Shown: positions 1 to 7,781, numbered from the stretch's first letter. The stretch is 21,756 bases of DNA from an uncultured Carnobacteriaceae bacterium (GCA_938039195.1 CALHVK010000036.1:1-21756); one strand, 5' to 3'. Notes: generated from the letters alone by a model not told the origin. Numbers and translations: made by a program.

Positions 1-1390
1 CGATTTTAACCAATTCGGCTAATGGGTCTTGCAAGCGACGAGCGATGCTGACTGCGGAACGCTCTTCAACTTGGTAATCTGGAAATTCAAGACGTGCTAT
101 ATCGCTGGCAGAATACACAGAGGCCCCTGCTTCGCTGACGATGGTGTACACAACCTTACGAGGGATTTGTCGTAATTGTTCTGCCACGAATTGTTCAGAC
201 TCACGGCTAGCCGTTCCATTCCCAATCGCTACAAGTGTTACGCCATATTGTTCCACGATGCGACGGAATTGTCCGCCTGCTTGAGCACGTTTGGCTTCTG
301 AAGCTCCTACGTGAGGGTAAATGACAGACTTTCCTAGCACTTTTCCTGTTTCATCGATAACCGCTAATTTACATCCTGTACGGTATGCTGGGTCGAGCCC
401 TAGAATCACTTGGCCTTTCATTGGCGCTTGTAATAATAAGTTCTTCAAGTTCTCCCCGAAAATCGCAATCGCTTGTGTTTGCGCCTTTTCACTTAATTCA
501 TTACGGATTTCGCGTTCAATCGCTGGTCCGATGAATCGTTTGTAGCTTTCTTCAATCGCGCCTTCGACAATCGGTGCAGATGGTGACGACGGATTTTTGA
601 TTTTCTCTTCTTTAATCTTTGTAAGAGGGTTTGTCACATCGACTTCAATCGTCACACGCACGACGTCTTCTTTTTCTGCACGGTTTAAGGCAAGCACTCG
701 GTGAGGAACGATGGATTTCACTGGCTCCTCGTAGTCATAGTACATTTCGTAGACTTTCTTCTCGTCGAGCTCTTCTTTCTTCACGACAGACTTCACGATA
801 CCATTCTTTTGCGTAAATTGACGTAATTGTTTACGGTATTTTGCTTCATCGGAAATCCATTCAGCGATAATTTCTACAGCACCGTTAATGGCATCTTCGA
901 CCGTTAGAATCGCTTTTTCTTCATTAATAAACGTTGCCGCTTTTTCCTCTACGGAATCCTTCGTCGTCATGAGTAACCATAATGCAAACGGCTCTAGTCC
1001 TGCTTCTTTAGCAATCGTTGCCTTCGTACGGCGTTTTTGTTTATACGGACGATAAATATCTTCTAATGCCGTTAAGGTTGTCGCCTTGCTTAATGCAGCC
1101 GTAATCTCTGGTGTGAGTTTGCCTTGTTCGTCAATGAGACGGCTAATTTCTTCTTTCCGTTTTTCGAAGTTTTCCAAATAACGTTGGCGCTCTTCGATTT
1201 CACGGATTTGCACCTCATCTAAAGAACCGGTTTGGTCTTTACGATAACGTGCAATAAACGGTACGGTATTCCCATCTTGTAAGAGACCTAATACCGTATC
1301 GATTTGTTTTGGTTTATATTGAGTGAGTTCTGCCTTCACAAGCGCTACGGAACGCTCATAAGCAGTGATTTCAGTTGTTTGTTCTGTCAT
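1..1390 (-). CDS. tex: Tex-family S1 RNA-binding transcription accessory protein (5' part; C-terminus outside window)
   Basis: Reading the minus strand from the ATG at 1390 gives 463 codons with no stop before the left edge, so the gene is partial at its 3' end. Family members are about 700-780 residues, so roughly the last third, including the S1 domain, is missing. The N-terminal half carries the Tex helical region (RPYKQKRRTKATIAKEAGLE). Further on is the YqgF/RNase H-like domain (GLDPAYRTGCKLAV, IGNGTASRESE, SEAGASVYSASDIARLEFPD), all typical of Tex. Tex proteins bind nucleic acid and affect transcription and translation in the cytoplasm; the exact role differs between species. The start is supported by GGGAG about 6 nt upstream of the ATG. 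The gene follows the purine permease terminator, so it probably has its own promoter, which I could not place with confidence. Confidence 0.93.
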   Translation of the reverse strand, partial: MTEQTTEITAYERSVALVKAELTQYKPKQIDTVLGLLQDGNTVPFIARYRKDQTGSLDEVQIREIEERQRYLENFEKRKEEISRLIDEQGKLTPEITAALSKATTLTALEDIYRPYKQKRRTKATIAKEAGLEPFALWLLMTTKDSVEEKAATFINEEKAILTVEDAINGAVEIIAEWISDEAKYRKQLRQFTQKNGIVKSVVKKEELDEKKVYEMYYDYEEPVKSIVPHRVLALNRAEKEDVVRVTIEVDVTNPLTKIKEEKIKNPSSPSAPIVEGAIEESYKRFIGPAIEREIRNELSEKAQTQAIAIFGENLKNLLLQAPMKGQVILGLDPAYRTGCKLAVIDETGKVLGKSVIYPHVGASEAKRAQAGGQFRRIVEQYGVTLVAIGNGTASRESEQFVAEQLRQIPRKVVYTIVSEAGASVYSASDIARLEFPDYQVEERSAVSIARRLQDPLAELVKI

Positions 1391-1426
1391 AGTCAACTCC
1401 CTTTCTGTCTCCTCTATCCTATCATG

Positions 1427-1466
1427 AAATAAAAGGAAAAGCACCTAAGCAAAAATACCTAGGTGC
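1427..1466 (-). terminator. Rho-independent terminator of the purine permease gene
   Basis: On the minus strand a GCACCTA / TAGGTGC stem (1441-1466) is followed by a T-rich tract (TTTTCCTTTTATTT). It lies about 55 nt after the permease stop codon and before tex, so it separates the two transcription units. Confidence 0.8.
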
Positions 1467-1519
1467 CCTATTACGGCTAAAGTTCAATAAAATTGTTCAA
1501 TATCAGCTGATTTTTACTC

Positions 1520-2983
1520 TTATAGAAGAGCTAAGATAATGAAGTTAAGGATGAATAATCCTGTAGCGACCCATAAAATTGGGTGAATGTCTTTTGCTTT
1601 ACCAGTAATAACTTTCACTAAGCAGTAGAAGATGAATCCTGCTGCGATACCGTAAGAGATACTGTAGCAAAGTGCCATGAAGATTCCGGCAAAGAACGCT
1701 GGAATGGCTTCGTCTAATTCGTCCCATTTCACATCAGCGAATGAAGAAAGCATCATCACCCCAACGATAATTAACGCCGGTGCTGTCGCTTCTGCAGGAA
1801 CGATTCCCACGAATGGTGCTAATAATGTTGATAATAGGAAGAGAGCTGCTGTAACGACTGCTGTTAAACCAGTACGTCCACCCGCACCGATTCCGGCTGC
1901 ACTTTCAACATAAGTTGTAGTGTTTGAAGTACCGAAAATTGCCCCGATAGAAGTACCGATGGCATCTGCGAATAAGGCTTTGTCCATCTTAGAAGAGAAA
2001 CCAGATCCGTTTTCAAGTTGACGTTCGTCTTCTTCAGAGAAAATACCTGTTTTACGTCCTGTACCGATGAAGGTTCCAAGTGTGTCAAATGTATCCGATA
2101 AGCTGAATGCGAAAATCGTCATTAATACTAACGGTAAGCGAGATGGATCAGAGAAGAGCTTTACGATTCCTTCTGAACCAAAGGCTGCCATGAATGTGGT
2201 GCCTAAGTCATTGAACGCTGCTCCTAGTGAGTTGCTTTCAAAACTTACTTTTGATAAATCGACAACCCCCATTGGAATCGCTAAAAGTGTTGTTAAAACA
2301 ATCCCAAGCAAGATAGCCCCACGAACTTTTTTCAATAATAAGACTACAGTAATGACTAAACCAATCACTGCAAGGAGTGCGCCTGGAGACGTGAAGTTTA
2401 CAAGAGATGGAACGATTCCACCGTTTGAATTCACGCTGAACACGCCGCCTTTATAAGCTTCTGTTGCGACATTATACGCAGCACCGTTGACTTGAGTAAT
2501 CGTTTTTGAATCAGAAAGGAATTCTAATAGGTTGGCATTTTTTAAACCGATATAAGCGATGAAAATCCCAATCCCGCCCCCGATAGCATGTTGCATACTG
2601 ACCGGAATGGCTTTAATAATCATCTTACGAACTTTTGTTACAGTAATGAAAATGTTGAATAAACCACAAATGAATACCATTGCTAATGCTTCTTGCCAAG
2701 TGAATCCAAGGCCGAATACAACTGTAAATGTAAAGAACGCGTTTAACCCCATCCCTGGTGCTAATGCGTAAGGAACGTTTGCGAAAAGACCCATCACTAA
2801 TGTACTGACAACTGTTGCAATAATCGTTGATAAGAAGACTGCTTGGAATGGCATCCCTGTTTTACTAAGAATGTTCGGATTGACAAAAATGATGTATGAC
2901 ATCGCGAAGAATGTCGTTAATCCAGCCAAAAACTCTGTTGAAACGTTCGTGCCGTTCTCTTTCAGTTTAAAAAACTTATCCAT
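1520..2983 (-). CDS. pbuG: NCS2 family (AzgA/PbuG-like) hypoxanthine/guanine permease
   Basis: The 487-residue polytopic protein begins MDKFFKLKENGTNVSTEF and has about 12-14 hydrophobic segments. Family hallmarks of the AzgA-type NCS2 permeases are visible: FANVPYALAPGMGLNAFF near residue 70, SLSDTFDTLGTFIGTG in the middle, and NTTTYVESAAGIGAGGRTGL towards the C-terminal half. These are proton symporters for hypoxanthine, guanine or adenine in the cytoplasmic membrane. The protein is somewhat longer than B. subtilis PbuG because of a loop rich in small residues around position 160-195. AAAGGAG lies about 10 nt before the ATG. A good promoter lies only about 35 nt upstream of the start, which leaves no room for a purine riboswitch. 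The exact base specificity cannot be told from sequence. Confidence 0.9.
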   Translation of the reverse strand: MDKFFKLKENGTNVSTEFLAGLTTFFAMSYIIFVNPNILSKTGMPFQAVFLSTIIATVVSTLVMGLFANVPYALAPGMGLNAFFTFTVVFGLGFTWQEALAMVFICGLFNIFITVTKVRKMIIKAIPVSMQHAIGGGIGIFIAYIGLKNANLLEFLSDSKTITQVNGAAYNVATEAYKGGVFSVNSNGGIVPSLVNFTSPGALLAVIGLVITVVLLLKKVRGAILLGIVLTTLLAIPMGVVDLSKVSFESNSLGAAFNDLGTTFMAAFGSEGIVKLFSDPSRLPLVLMTIFAFSLSDTFDTLGTFIGTGRKTGIFSEEDERQLENGSGFSSKMDKALFADAIGTSIGAIFGTSNTTTYVESAAGIGAGGRTGLTAVVTAALFLLSTLLAPFVGIVPAEATAPALIIVGVMMLSSFADVKWDELDEAIPAFFAGIFMALCYSISYGIAAGFIFYCLVKVITGKAKDIHPILWVATGLFILNFIILALL

Positions 2984-3024
2984 TGAAATGATAACTCCTT
3001 TTTATTGGTTTATTTGATGACTTA

Positions 3025-3053
3025 AGTATACTAGAACTATTTTTGTTTTACAA
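3025..3053 (-). promoter_or_regulatory. Sigma-A type promoter of the purine permease gene
   Basis: Minus strand TTGTAA (3048-3053), 17-nt spacer, TATACT (3025-3030). It lies between the upstream lipoprotein terminator and the permease ATG, and the predicted leader is only about 35 nt. Confidence 0.7.
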
Positions 3054-3167
3054 TAAAAATACGTACATTTTAGTTCTTTATATTTATTTTCGTTCGTTTT
3101 ATTTAACTTTATTTTATTCCAAAATTTTTATACGAGCGATTCTGTTTCTAAACACGAATATTAGTAG

Positions 3168-3196
3168 CAAAAAAAGAAGTGGCGTTCGCCACTCCT
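3168..3196 (-). terminator. Rho-independent terminator of the 3208-4002 lipoprotein gene
   Basis: Minus strand AGTGGCG / CGCCACT stem-loop followed by TTCTTTTTTT, starting about 12 nt after the TAA stop. Confidence 0.88.
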
Positions 3197-3207
3197 TTTT
3201 CTTTTAG

Positions 3208-4002
3208 TTATTCTTCTATTATTTTGATTCCTTTACGATCTTTTTCCACCGGTGTCATAAAGTCATGATAATCCCCAGGTTCATCCTCTTCTAGCCCTGC
3301 TTCTGAGAGCCCTACATAATAAGAACCTTTGACTTCTCCTGCATTTGAACCAAAGAACCCTTCTCTCAATTTTTTTTGAATTCTTACATTCATATACTCC
3401 ATGGACTCTTTAGCAAGTTCTTGCACCTCAAAACTTACAATCAACTGTGTTTTATTTTTGTTATACTTGTCTTCGTCGTATTTCCCAAAGGAGTAGCTGA
3501 CTGGCGAAGTCTTTGGGTTTTCGTATTCTGCGAAATCTACTGCATTGAATTGTTCTCGTAAATCTTTAATTTTTTCATCTATCTTTTTCAATTTTTCTCG
3601 GACTTCCTTAGAATTTCCCTCCTGCCATACTTTAATACTTTCCTTTCTCAGCGCCTCTAATTGGACTTCCAATTTTTCTCGAAGTTGTTGTTTATGGCGA
3701 TAGAAATTTCGTTCAAATTGTTTTTGGGCTAGTTCTAAAATTTGTTTTTCATTCTTCCCTCCTAAATCCCCAAGGTCCAAATCCAATCCTGTATAGGCAA
3801 GCACGTTTCCTTTTCCATCAAAATGATAGACCGCCGTCACCGTGTTATGTGGATCTAACTCTGTTTTCTCTCCGTGATGCACATCCATCCAAATTCGTTC
3901 TGACTGCAACGCATATGGTAGAGGGATTTTTTCCTTTTTTCCGCATGCTGCCAGCATAACAGCTACTACCGACAACAACGCTAGTTTTATCCATGTCTTC
4001 AT
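3208..4002 (-). CDS. Predicted lipoprotein of unknown function with a central coiled coil
   Basis: I do not recognise the family. The 264-residue protein has a lipoprotein signal (MKTWIKLALLSVVAVMLAAC, lipidated Cys20) followed by KKEK, so it should be anchored on the outer face of the membrane. Residues about 85-160 are rich in K, E, Q and R with heptad-like spacing and probably form a helical or coiled-coil region. The flanks (for example VTAVYHFDGKGNVLAYTGLD and KGSYYVGLSEAGLE) look like short beta-rich domains. I chose the ATG at 4002 because GGAGG lies 7 nt upstream of it; an in-frame ATG at 4023 would add seven residues without a good ribosome binding site. It stands alone between two terminators, so the context gives no clue to its partner. 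Confidence 0.85.
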   Translation of the reverse strand: MKTWIKLALLSVVAVMLAACGKKEKIPLPYALQSERIWMDVHHGEKTELDPHNTVTAVYHFDGKGNVLAYTGLDLDLGDLGGKNEKQILELAQKQFERNFYRHKQQLREKLEVQLEALRKESIKVWQEGNSKEVREKLKKIDEKIKDLREQFNAVDFAEYENPKTSPVSYSFGKYDEDKYNKNKTQLIVSFEVQELAKESMEYMNVRIQKKLREGFFGSNAGEVKGSYYVGLSEAGLEEDEPGDYHDFMTPVEKDRKGIKIIEE

Positions 4003-4035
4003 TGTTCTTCCTCCAACATTCAAACTCTCGCAATT

Positions 4036-4041
4036 ATTATA
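4036..4041 (-). promoter_or_regulatory. Probable -10 element (TATAAT) of the lipoprotein gene
   Basis: A perfect TATAAT on the minus strand lies 33 nt before the chosen ATG and downstream of the metQ terminator. No convincing -35 box is visible at 16-18 nt, so the assignment rests on the -10 and its position. Confidence 0.45.
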
Positions 4042-4072
4042 CTACACACAGCCAAAATCCGCTCCTATTCCA

Positions 4073-4107
4073 AACAAAAACGCCAGAGCACCATTGTACT
4101 CTGACGT
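4073..4107 (-). terminator. Rho-independent terminator of metQ
   Basis: Minus strand stem ACGTCAGAG / CTCTGGCGT (with G-U pairs) followed by TTTTTG, starting about 10 nt after the metQ stop codon. Confidence 0.85.
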
Positions 4108-4116
4108 CTAAAGGGA

Positions 4117-4971
4117 TTATTTATCTGAATTCCACACTGGGAAGTATTGTCCTGGTGCGATTTCATTCATTTTCTTCGCTACATCGTCTGATTGATATAA
4201 TTCAACGATTTTTTTGTATGTTGGGTTTTCAGCATCTGCTGCTTTAACAACGATGATGTTGTAACGATCTTTAGGAATTGTATCTAAGTGGTTTGCATCT
4301 GAGAAGATGTTGTCTTCGATTTTCAAACCAGCATCTTGTGCCATAGAACCATTAATTGAAGCTGCATCAACGTCTTGTAATAAACGTGGTGCTTGTGCTG
4401 ATTCTGCTTCGATGATTTCTAAGTTACGAGGGTTGCTTGTGATGTCCGCTAATGAAGCTTTTGTTCCAACGCCTTCTTTTAATGTAATTAATCCTTCTGT
4501 TTCTAATGCTACTAAAGCACGACCTTGAATCGCTACTTCTTTTGGTACTAATACTTTTGCATTTTCTGGTAAATCTTTTAATGATTTATATTTTGTTGAG
4601 AAATAATATAATGGCACGATAAATGTTGTTCCGATTTCTTTTAAATCAGTCCCTTTATCTTTATTCCATTGTGCTAAGTATGCACGGTGTTGGAATGCGT
4701 TCATTTGAACAGAACCTTCTTCAAGGGCTGTATTTGGTAATACGTAGTCGTTCATTTCTACAACTTCGATATTGATGTTTTCTTTTTTCGCTTTTTCAGC
4801 TACGTAATCCCAGATTTCGTGTGCTGCGCTACCTACTACGGCAACTTTAACTGTTTGTGCTGGCGCTTCAGTTGTTTTAGAAGCCTCGCTTGATTGTTGT
4901 GAACTTTGATTTCCGCACGCTGCTAATGTGAATGCTGCAACGGCTGTTAATAATACGTTTTTAATTTTCAT
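4117..4971 (-). CDS. metQ: MetQ-like D/L-methionine ABC transporter substrate-binding lipoprotein
   Basis: The 284-residue protein has a lipoprotein signal ending LAAC (Cys19), a Ser/Thr/Gln-rich tether, then an NlpA/MetQ fold. Typical stretches include VKVAVVGSAAHEIWDYVAEKA, LEEGSVQMNAFQHRAYL, IAVPLYYFSTKYKSL-like IVPLYYFS, and ASINGSMAQDAGL. MetQ captures methionine outside the membrane for the MetNI transporter. No metN or metI gene is next to it, so it must work with a transporter encoded elsewhere. GGAGG lies about 9 nt before the ATG. Expression is very probably controlled by the methionine T-box leader directly upstream, which also supports methionine rather than another ligand of this broad lipoprotein family. 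Confidence 0.92.
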   Translation of the reverse strand: MKIKNVLLTAVAAFTLAACGNQSSQQSSEASKTTEAPAQTVKVAVVGSAAHEIWDYVAEKAKKENINIEVVEMNDYVLPNTALEEGSVQMNAFQHRAYLAQWNKDKGTDLKEIGTTFIVPLYYFSTKYKSLKDLPENAKVLVPKEVAIQGRALVALETEGLITLKEGVGTKASLADITSNPRNLEIIEAESAQAPRLLQDVDAASINGSMAQDAGLKIEDNIFSDANHLDTIPKDRYNIIVVKAADAENPTYKKIVELYQSDDVAKKMNEIAPGQYFPVWNSDK

Positions 4972-5052
4972 ATTGTTTTTCCTCCGATTTTATAAATTTG
5001 TTGTGTTAGTTGCGAATTAATTTGACACATTCCTCCATCCTGTCGAACACAA

Positions 5053-5087
5053 TAAAAAAATCCTCTGCCCCAAAAAGGACAAAGGAC
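5053..5087 (-). terminator. Conditional terminator of the metQ T-box leader
   Basis: Minus strand stem TCCTTTGTCC / GGGGCAGAGGA with a TTTTT loop, followed by a run of seven T (5054-5060). The 5' strand overlaps the 3' strand of the antiterminator, as expected for a T-box switch. Confidence 0.9.
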
Positions 5088-5330
5088 GATCATTTAAAAA
5101 ATACCGTGTTACCACCTTTATTCGTTTATCCATCACTAGATAAACCTCACCCGATTCCACGTCTCTGCGTTGAAATCGTACCGCTATAACGGGCGCCCCG
5201 TACTTCCCTTACAACTGCTCAGAAAGTCCGCTCAATGGCCATCTTCCTCATTTCGTCACTACTTAGTTCCACCAACCCTAAGCTCTCTACTCAGTGCCTC
5301 GACGAGTACTCTCCATCTCATTGCGTTATG
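5053..5330 (-). promoter_or_regulatory. Methionine-type T-box riboswitch leader of metQ
   Basis: Read on the minus strand this is a complete T-box leader. Stem I has the AGAGTA loop-E motif near 5310 and an apical GGGTTGGTGGAA near 5270. The specifier side reads GAA-ATG-A, placing an AUG (Met) specifier at 5249-5251. The T-box AAAGGTGGTAACACGG lies at 5103-5120, and its UGGU would pair with an ACCA end, which fits the A discriminator of tRNA-Met. AAAGG...ACG can pair with CGT-CCTTT to form the antiterminator, and the same CCTTT is used by the terminator. Uncharged tRNA-Met should therefore allow read-through into metQ. Confidence 0.93.
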
Positions 5331-5336
5331 GATTCC

Positions 5337-5364
5337 ATTATACGCCCATTCTTTTCGATGTCAA
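5337..5364 (-). promoter_or_regulatory. Promoter of the metQ T-box leader
   Basis: Minus strand TTGACA (5359-5364), 16-nt spacer, TATAAT (5337-5342). Both boxes match the consensus fully and place the transcript start just before stem I, near 5330. Confidence 0.88.
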
Positions 5365-5431
5365 CAAAACTCTTCCATTTATAGACATTTGTTTTCGAAA
5401 TAGAAACAAAATCATCAAACTGACTCTAGCA

Positions 5432-5468
5432 TAAAGAAAACCTCCCCACGAAAGTTCGTGCAGAGGTT
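5432..5468 (-). terminator. Rho-independent terminator of prsA
   Basis: Minus strand AACCTC-TG-CACGAA / TTCGTG-GG-GAGGTT stem-loop followed by TTTTCTTT, about 10 nt after the prsA stop codon. Confidence 0.88.
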
Positions 5469-5477
5469 AAAACCGTC

Positions 5478-6452
5478 TTATTTAGCAGTAGTTGTTGTTG
5501 TTTGTGAATCAGCCGCTTGTAAGAAATTCTTCAAAGCGTTTTGTAAGCTTTCATCTGTGATTTTCACGTCAGCAGCTTTCACTAAATCTACCATTGTTTG
5601 GTGTAAGTATGCTGAATCTTTCAATTTCGCATCTAACATTTCTTTTTCCATTTGTTCTTTCATTTCATCAAATGGTTTCTTCTCTTCTTTAGATACTAAC
5701 TTAATGATGTGGTATCCGAATTGAGTTTGAACTGGACTTTCAGTGATATCTCCAGCGTTCTTCAAGTCGTAAGCTGCTGTAGAGAATTCAGTTACCATAT
5801 CTGAACGTTTGAATGGTCCGATTTGACCACCTTTTGCAGCAGTACCAGTATCTGCAGAGTTTGCTTTAGCTAATTCCGCAAAGTCAGCACCATCTTTTAA
5901 TTGTTGGATTAATTCTTCTGCTTTTGTTTTAGCAGCTGCTTTTTCTTCGTCAGATGCATCTGCTTTAGCAGCAATTAAGATATGTTGAACTGTAATTTGT
6001 GGTTCCCACGCATCATAGTATGCTTTGATGTCTTCTTCTGAGAAGTTCGCAGCTTTCTTCACTGCTTCTGTCATTAATTTGTTTAAGTAAAGTGTTTGAC
6101 GATATGCGTCTACAGAAGTGATTCCGCTTTGTTGTAAGGCCGCTAATAATCCAGGTTCTCCACCATATTGAACAACTAATTTAGCCACTTCTTCATCTGC
6201 AGCTGTTTTAAGAGATTTTGCATCCTCAATAGATCCTTCTAGTACTTTCGTTAATACTAAACGTTGTAGTGTTTGTTCTCCAACAGAATCTTTCATTGCT
6301 GTAACAAATTCATCTTTTGTAACGTTACCGTATTTAGTTGTTGCAACGTTTTCTGATTTAGTCGTTGTAACGTTTTCTGATGAGCCATTTGAGCATGCCG
6401 CTAATGCGAAAGTTGATGCAAGCGCTAATGCTCCTACGAATTTTTTCTTCAT
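5478..6452 (-). CDS. prsA: PrsA foldase lipoprotein (parvulin-type peptidyl-prolyl isomerase)
   Basis: The 324-residue protein has a lipoprotein signal ending LAAC (Cys20), so it acts on the outer membrane face, where PrsA helps exported proteins fold. After a short tether comes an N-terminal chaperone helix region, then a PpiC/parvulin domain at about residues 150-245. Domain motifs include VQHILIAAK, a GGQIGPFKRSDMV turn, and FGYHIIKLV. A helical C-terminal part closes the chaperone bowl and ends in a TTTTTAK tail. The N-terminal tether contains two tandem copies of an 8-residue unit (SENVxTTK). Length and order match Lactobacillales PrsA. The gene is monocistronic, between its own promoter and terminator. 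Confidence 0.94.
   Translation of the reverse strand: MKKKFVGALALASTFALAACSNGSSENVTTTKSENVATTKYGNVTKDEFVTAMKDSVGEQTLQRLVLTKVLEGSIEDAKSLKTAADEEVAKLVVQYGGEPGLLAALQQSGITSVDAYRQTLYLNKLMTEAVKKAANFSEEDIKAYYDAWEPQITVQHILIAAKADASDEEKAAAKTKAEELIQQLKDGADFAELAKANSADTGTAAKGGQIGPFKRSDMVTEFSTAAYDLKNAGDITESPVQTQFGYHIIKLVSKEEKKPFDEMKEQMEKEMLDAKLKDSAYLHQTMVDLVKAADVKITDESLQNALKNFLQAADSQTTTTTAK
6333..6380. repeat. 24-bp tandem duplication inside prsA
   Basis: Two adjacent 24-nt units (6333-6356 and 6357-6380) differ at only two positions. They encode the repeated SENVxTTK tether next to the lipidated Cys and keep the frame. Confidence 0.85.
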
Positions 6453-6495
6453 AAAATTCCCTCTCCAATCGGTTTTCTTTTTAATCGATGTTATT

Positions 6496-6524
6496 AATAT
6501 ACCACAGTTTTAAGCACTTGCCTA
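6496..6524 (-). promoter_or_regulatory. Probable promoter of prsA (extended -10)
   Basis: Minus strand TAGGCA (6519-6524), 17-nt spacer, TGG-TATATT with the -10 at 6496-6501. The TGn extension compensates for the weak -35. It lies between the upstream terminator and the prsA ATG. Confidence 0.55.
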
Positions 6525-6563
6525 TTTTTCTAGCCATCTCTTACTTTTTCTTAACTTTCTGAA

Positions 6564-6599
6564 AATAAAAAAAGAGTCAGAATCTATCATCTGACTCTT
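6564..6599 (-). terminator. Rho-independent terminator of the LysM/3D gene
   Basis: Minus strand AAGAGTCAGA / TCTGACTCTT perfect 10-bp stem with an 8-nt loop, followed by TTTTTATTTTC. It lies about 33 nt after the stop codon. Confidence 0.9.
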
Positions 6600-6632
6600 G
6601 GTTAAGTTAAGTTTAGTCTAAAAATATTGTGA

Positions 6633-7433
6633 TTATTGTAATACACGAATTGTGATTGTACGACGTCCGAAGTTGTAAACATCATTCAAGTTTACTAAGT
6701 GTACGTCAATTCGATTTCCGTAAATGGCACCGCCTGTATCTGCAGCACGGAAAATACCATATCCTGGAATCTCAACATATGATCCTAATGGAATCACGCT
6801 TGGGTCAACCGCAATTACGTTTGGTTCACTTACAAGGTTTGTTCCATCAGCTGTGTAGTTTGATAAACCAGCTTCGTTATAAGAGTAAGCTGTTGCTTCA
6901 ACTGTTAAGTAGTAACCACCTTGGTTTGAAGAAGCTGCAGCTGCTTGTGTTGTTTCAGTTGCTGGAGTTGCTTGAGCAGCTTGTGTTGTTTCAGTTGATT
7001 GTGCTGCTTGCGTTGTTTCTGCTGCTTGTGTAGTCGCTTGAGTCGTTTCAACTTCTTCAACTTCATTGTTGTCTTGAACACGATATGAATGTTGTGATGT
7101 TCCGTTATCCACTGTCACTTCTTTTTGGTCAGCTGAGAAACGTAACACTGTCCCTGGGTAAATAAGGTTCGCATCTTGAATTTCGTTCACTTGAACTAAT
7201 GTATCTAATGATACACCAGTTGCTTCAGAAATCACTGATAATGTATCTCCCCATTTGATTGTGTACTCTTGTACACCTTTGTCGTCTTTTTTCACATCTT
7301 GTTTTACTTGTTCAACAGTACGTGCTGTCCATTCTACTTCGTTAGCACTTGCTGTTGTTGCTGAAAATCCTGCAAAACTAAATAAAGCAAGTGATGCTGT
7401 CACCATCATGAATTGTTTCTTGATTGGTTTCAT
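6633..7433 (-). CDS. Secreted LysM and 3D-domain cell-wall protein
   Basis: The 266-residue protein has a signal peptide with likely cleavage after ASA (about residue 30). A LysM peptidoglycan-binding domain follows at about residues 54-98 (YTIKWGDTLSVISEATGVSL, LIYPGTVL). Next is a Thr/Gln/Ala-rich linker of about 50 residues with repeated TTQAA units. The C-terminal 3D domain (about 175-266) has the conserved aspartates in VIAVDPSVIPLG, AADTGGAI and NRIDVH. This double-psi barrel resembles the lytic-transglycosylase-like domain of YocH and Rpf/Sps proteins, so a role in wall remodelling is likely; its catalytic activity is inference. I chose the ATG at 7433, preceded by GGAAAGGA, over an upstream in-frame TTG at 7463. 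A WalR-like box upstream fits control by the wall-stress regulator WalRK. Confidence 0.9.
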   Translation of the reverse strand: MKPIKKQFMMVTASLALFSFAGFSATTASANEVEWTARTVEQVKQDVKKDDKGVQEYTIKWGDTLSVISEATGVSLDTLVQVNEIQDANLIYPGTVLRFSADQKEVTVDNGTSQHSYRVQDNNEVEEVETTQATTQAAETTQAAQSTETTQAAQATPATETTQAAAASSNQGGYYLTVEATAYSYNEAGLSNYTADGTNLVSEPNVIAVDPSVIPLGSYVEIPGYGIFRAADTGGAIYGNRIDVHLVNLNDVYNFGRRTITIRVLQ

Positions 7434-7606
7434 ATTTTCCTTTCCGATTTTCGACTTTTTCAAAAGTCAAAAACCTCGTTCGCTTGGATTTTTTTGGTTG
7501 CGAACTTAATTGATGCTAATTATTTTAGCACAGGAAAAACTTAAAATGTTGATTTTATGCGGTTTGTTAAGGTCACTTAATTTTTTTGACTTTTTCTGAT
7601 GTTATT

Positions 7607-7623
7607 GTTACAAACACATGACA
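7607..7623 (-). promoter_or_regulatory. WalR/VicR-like binding box upstream of the LysM/3D gene
   Basis: Minus strand TGTCAT-GTGTT-TGTAAC fits the two direct half sites TGTNAN-N5-TGTNAN. It lies about 175 nt upstream of the start of a LysM/3D wall gene, the type of gene WalR controls in Bacillus and streptococci. More TGT half sites occur nearby. The link is inference from sequence and gene type. Confidence 0.45.
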
Positions 7624-7781
7624 AGAACATATGTTTTTGTAATAGTTGACACCAGCCTGTAACACGTTCGTAGAATTTTCTTACATTCTCGGTCATACTT
7701 TCTTCATTTATTACACTGTTTTTTGTTCTTTTTTGAGGTAAAAAGCTATCAATTTGCACTTTTTCATGCATTTAAGGCATC

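Noticed and set aside
2984..3060. Purine riboswitch upstream of the permease
   Set aside because: The leader is only about 35 nt, far too short for the aptamer, and no conserved core is present.
5170..5403. Plus-strand open reading frame across the T-box leader
   Set aside because: It is the complement of a structured leader and promoter with clear T-box motifs.
7577..7771. 64-codon minus-strand open reading frame upstream of the LysM/3D gene
   Set aside because: No ribosome binding site, no protein features, and it overlaps the WalR-like box; it looks like chance reading.
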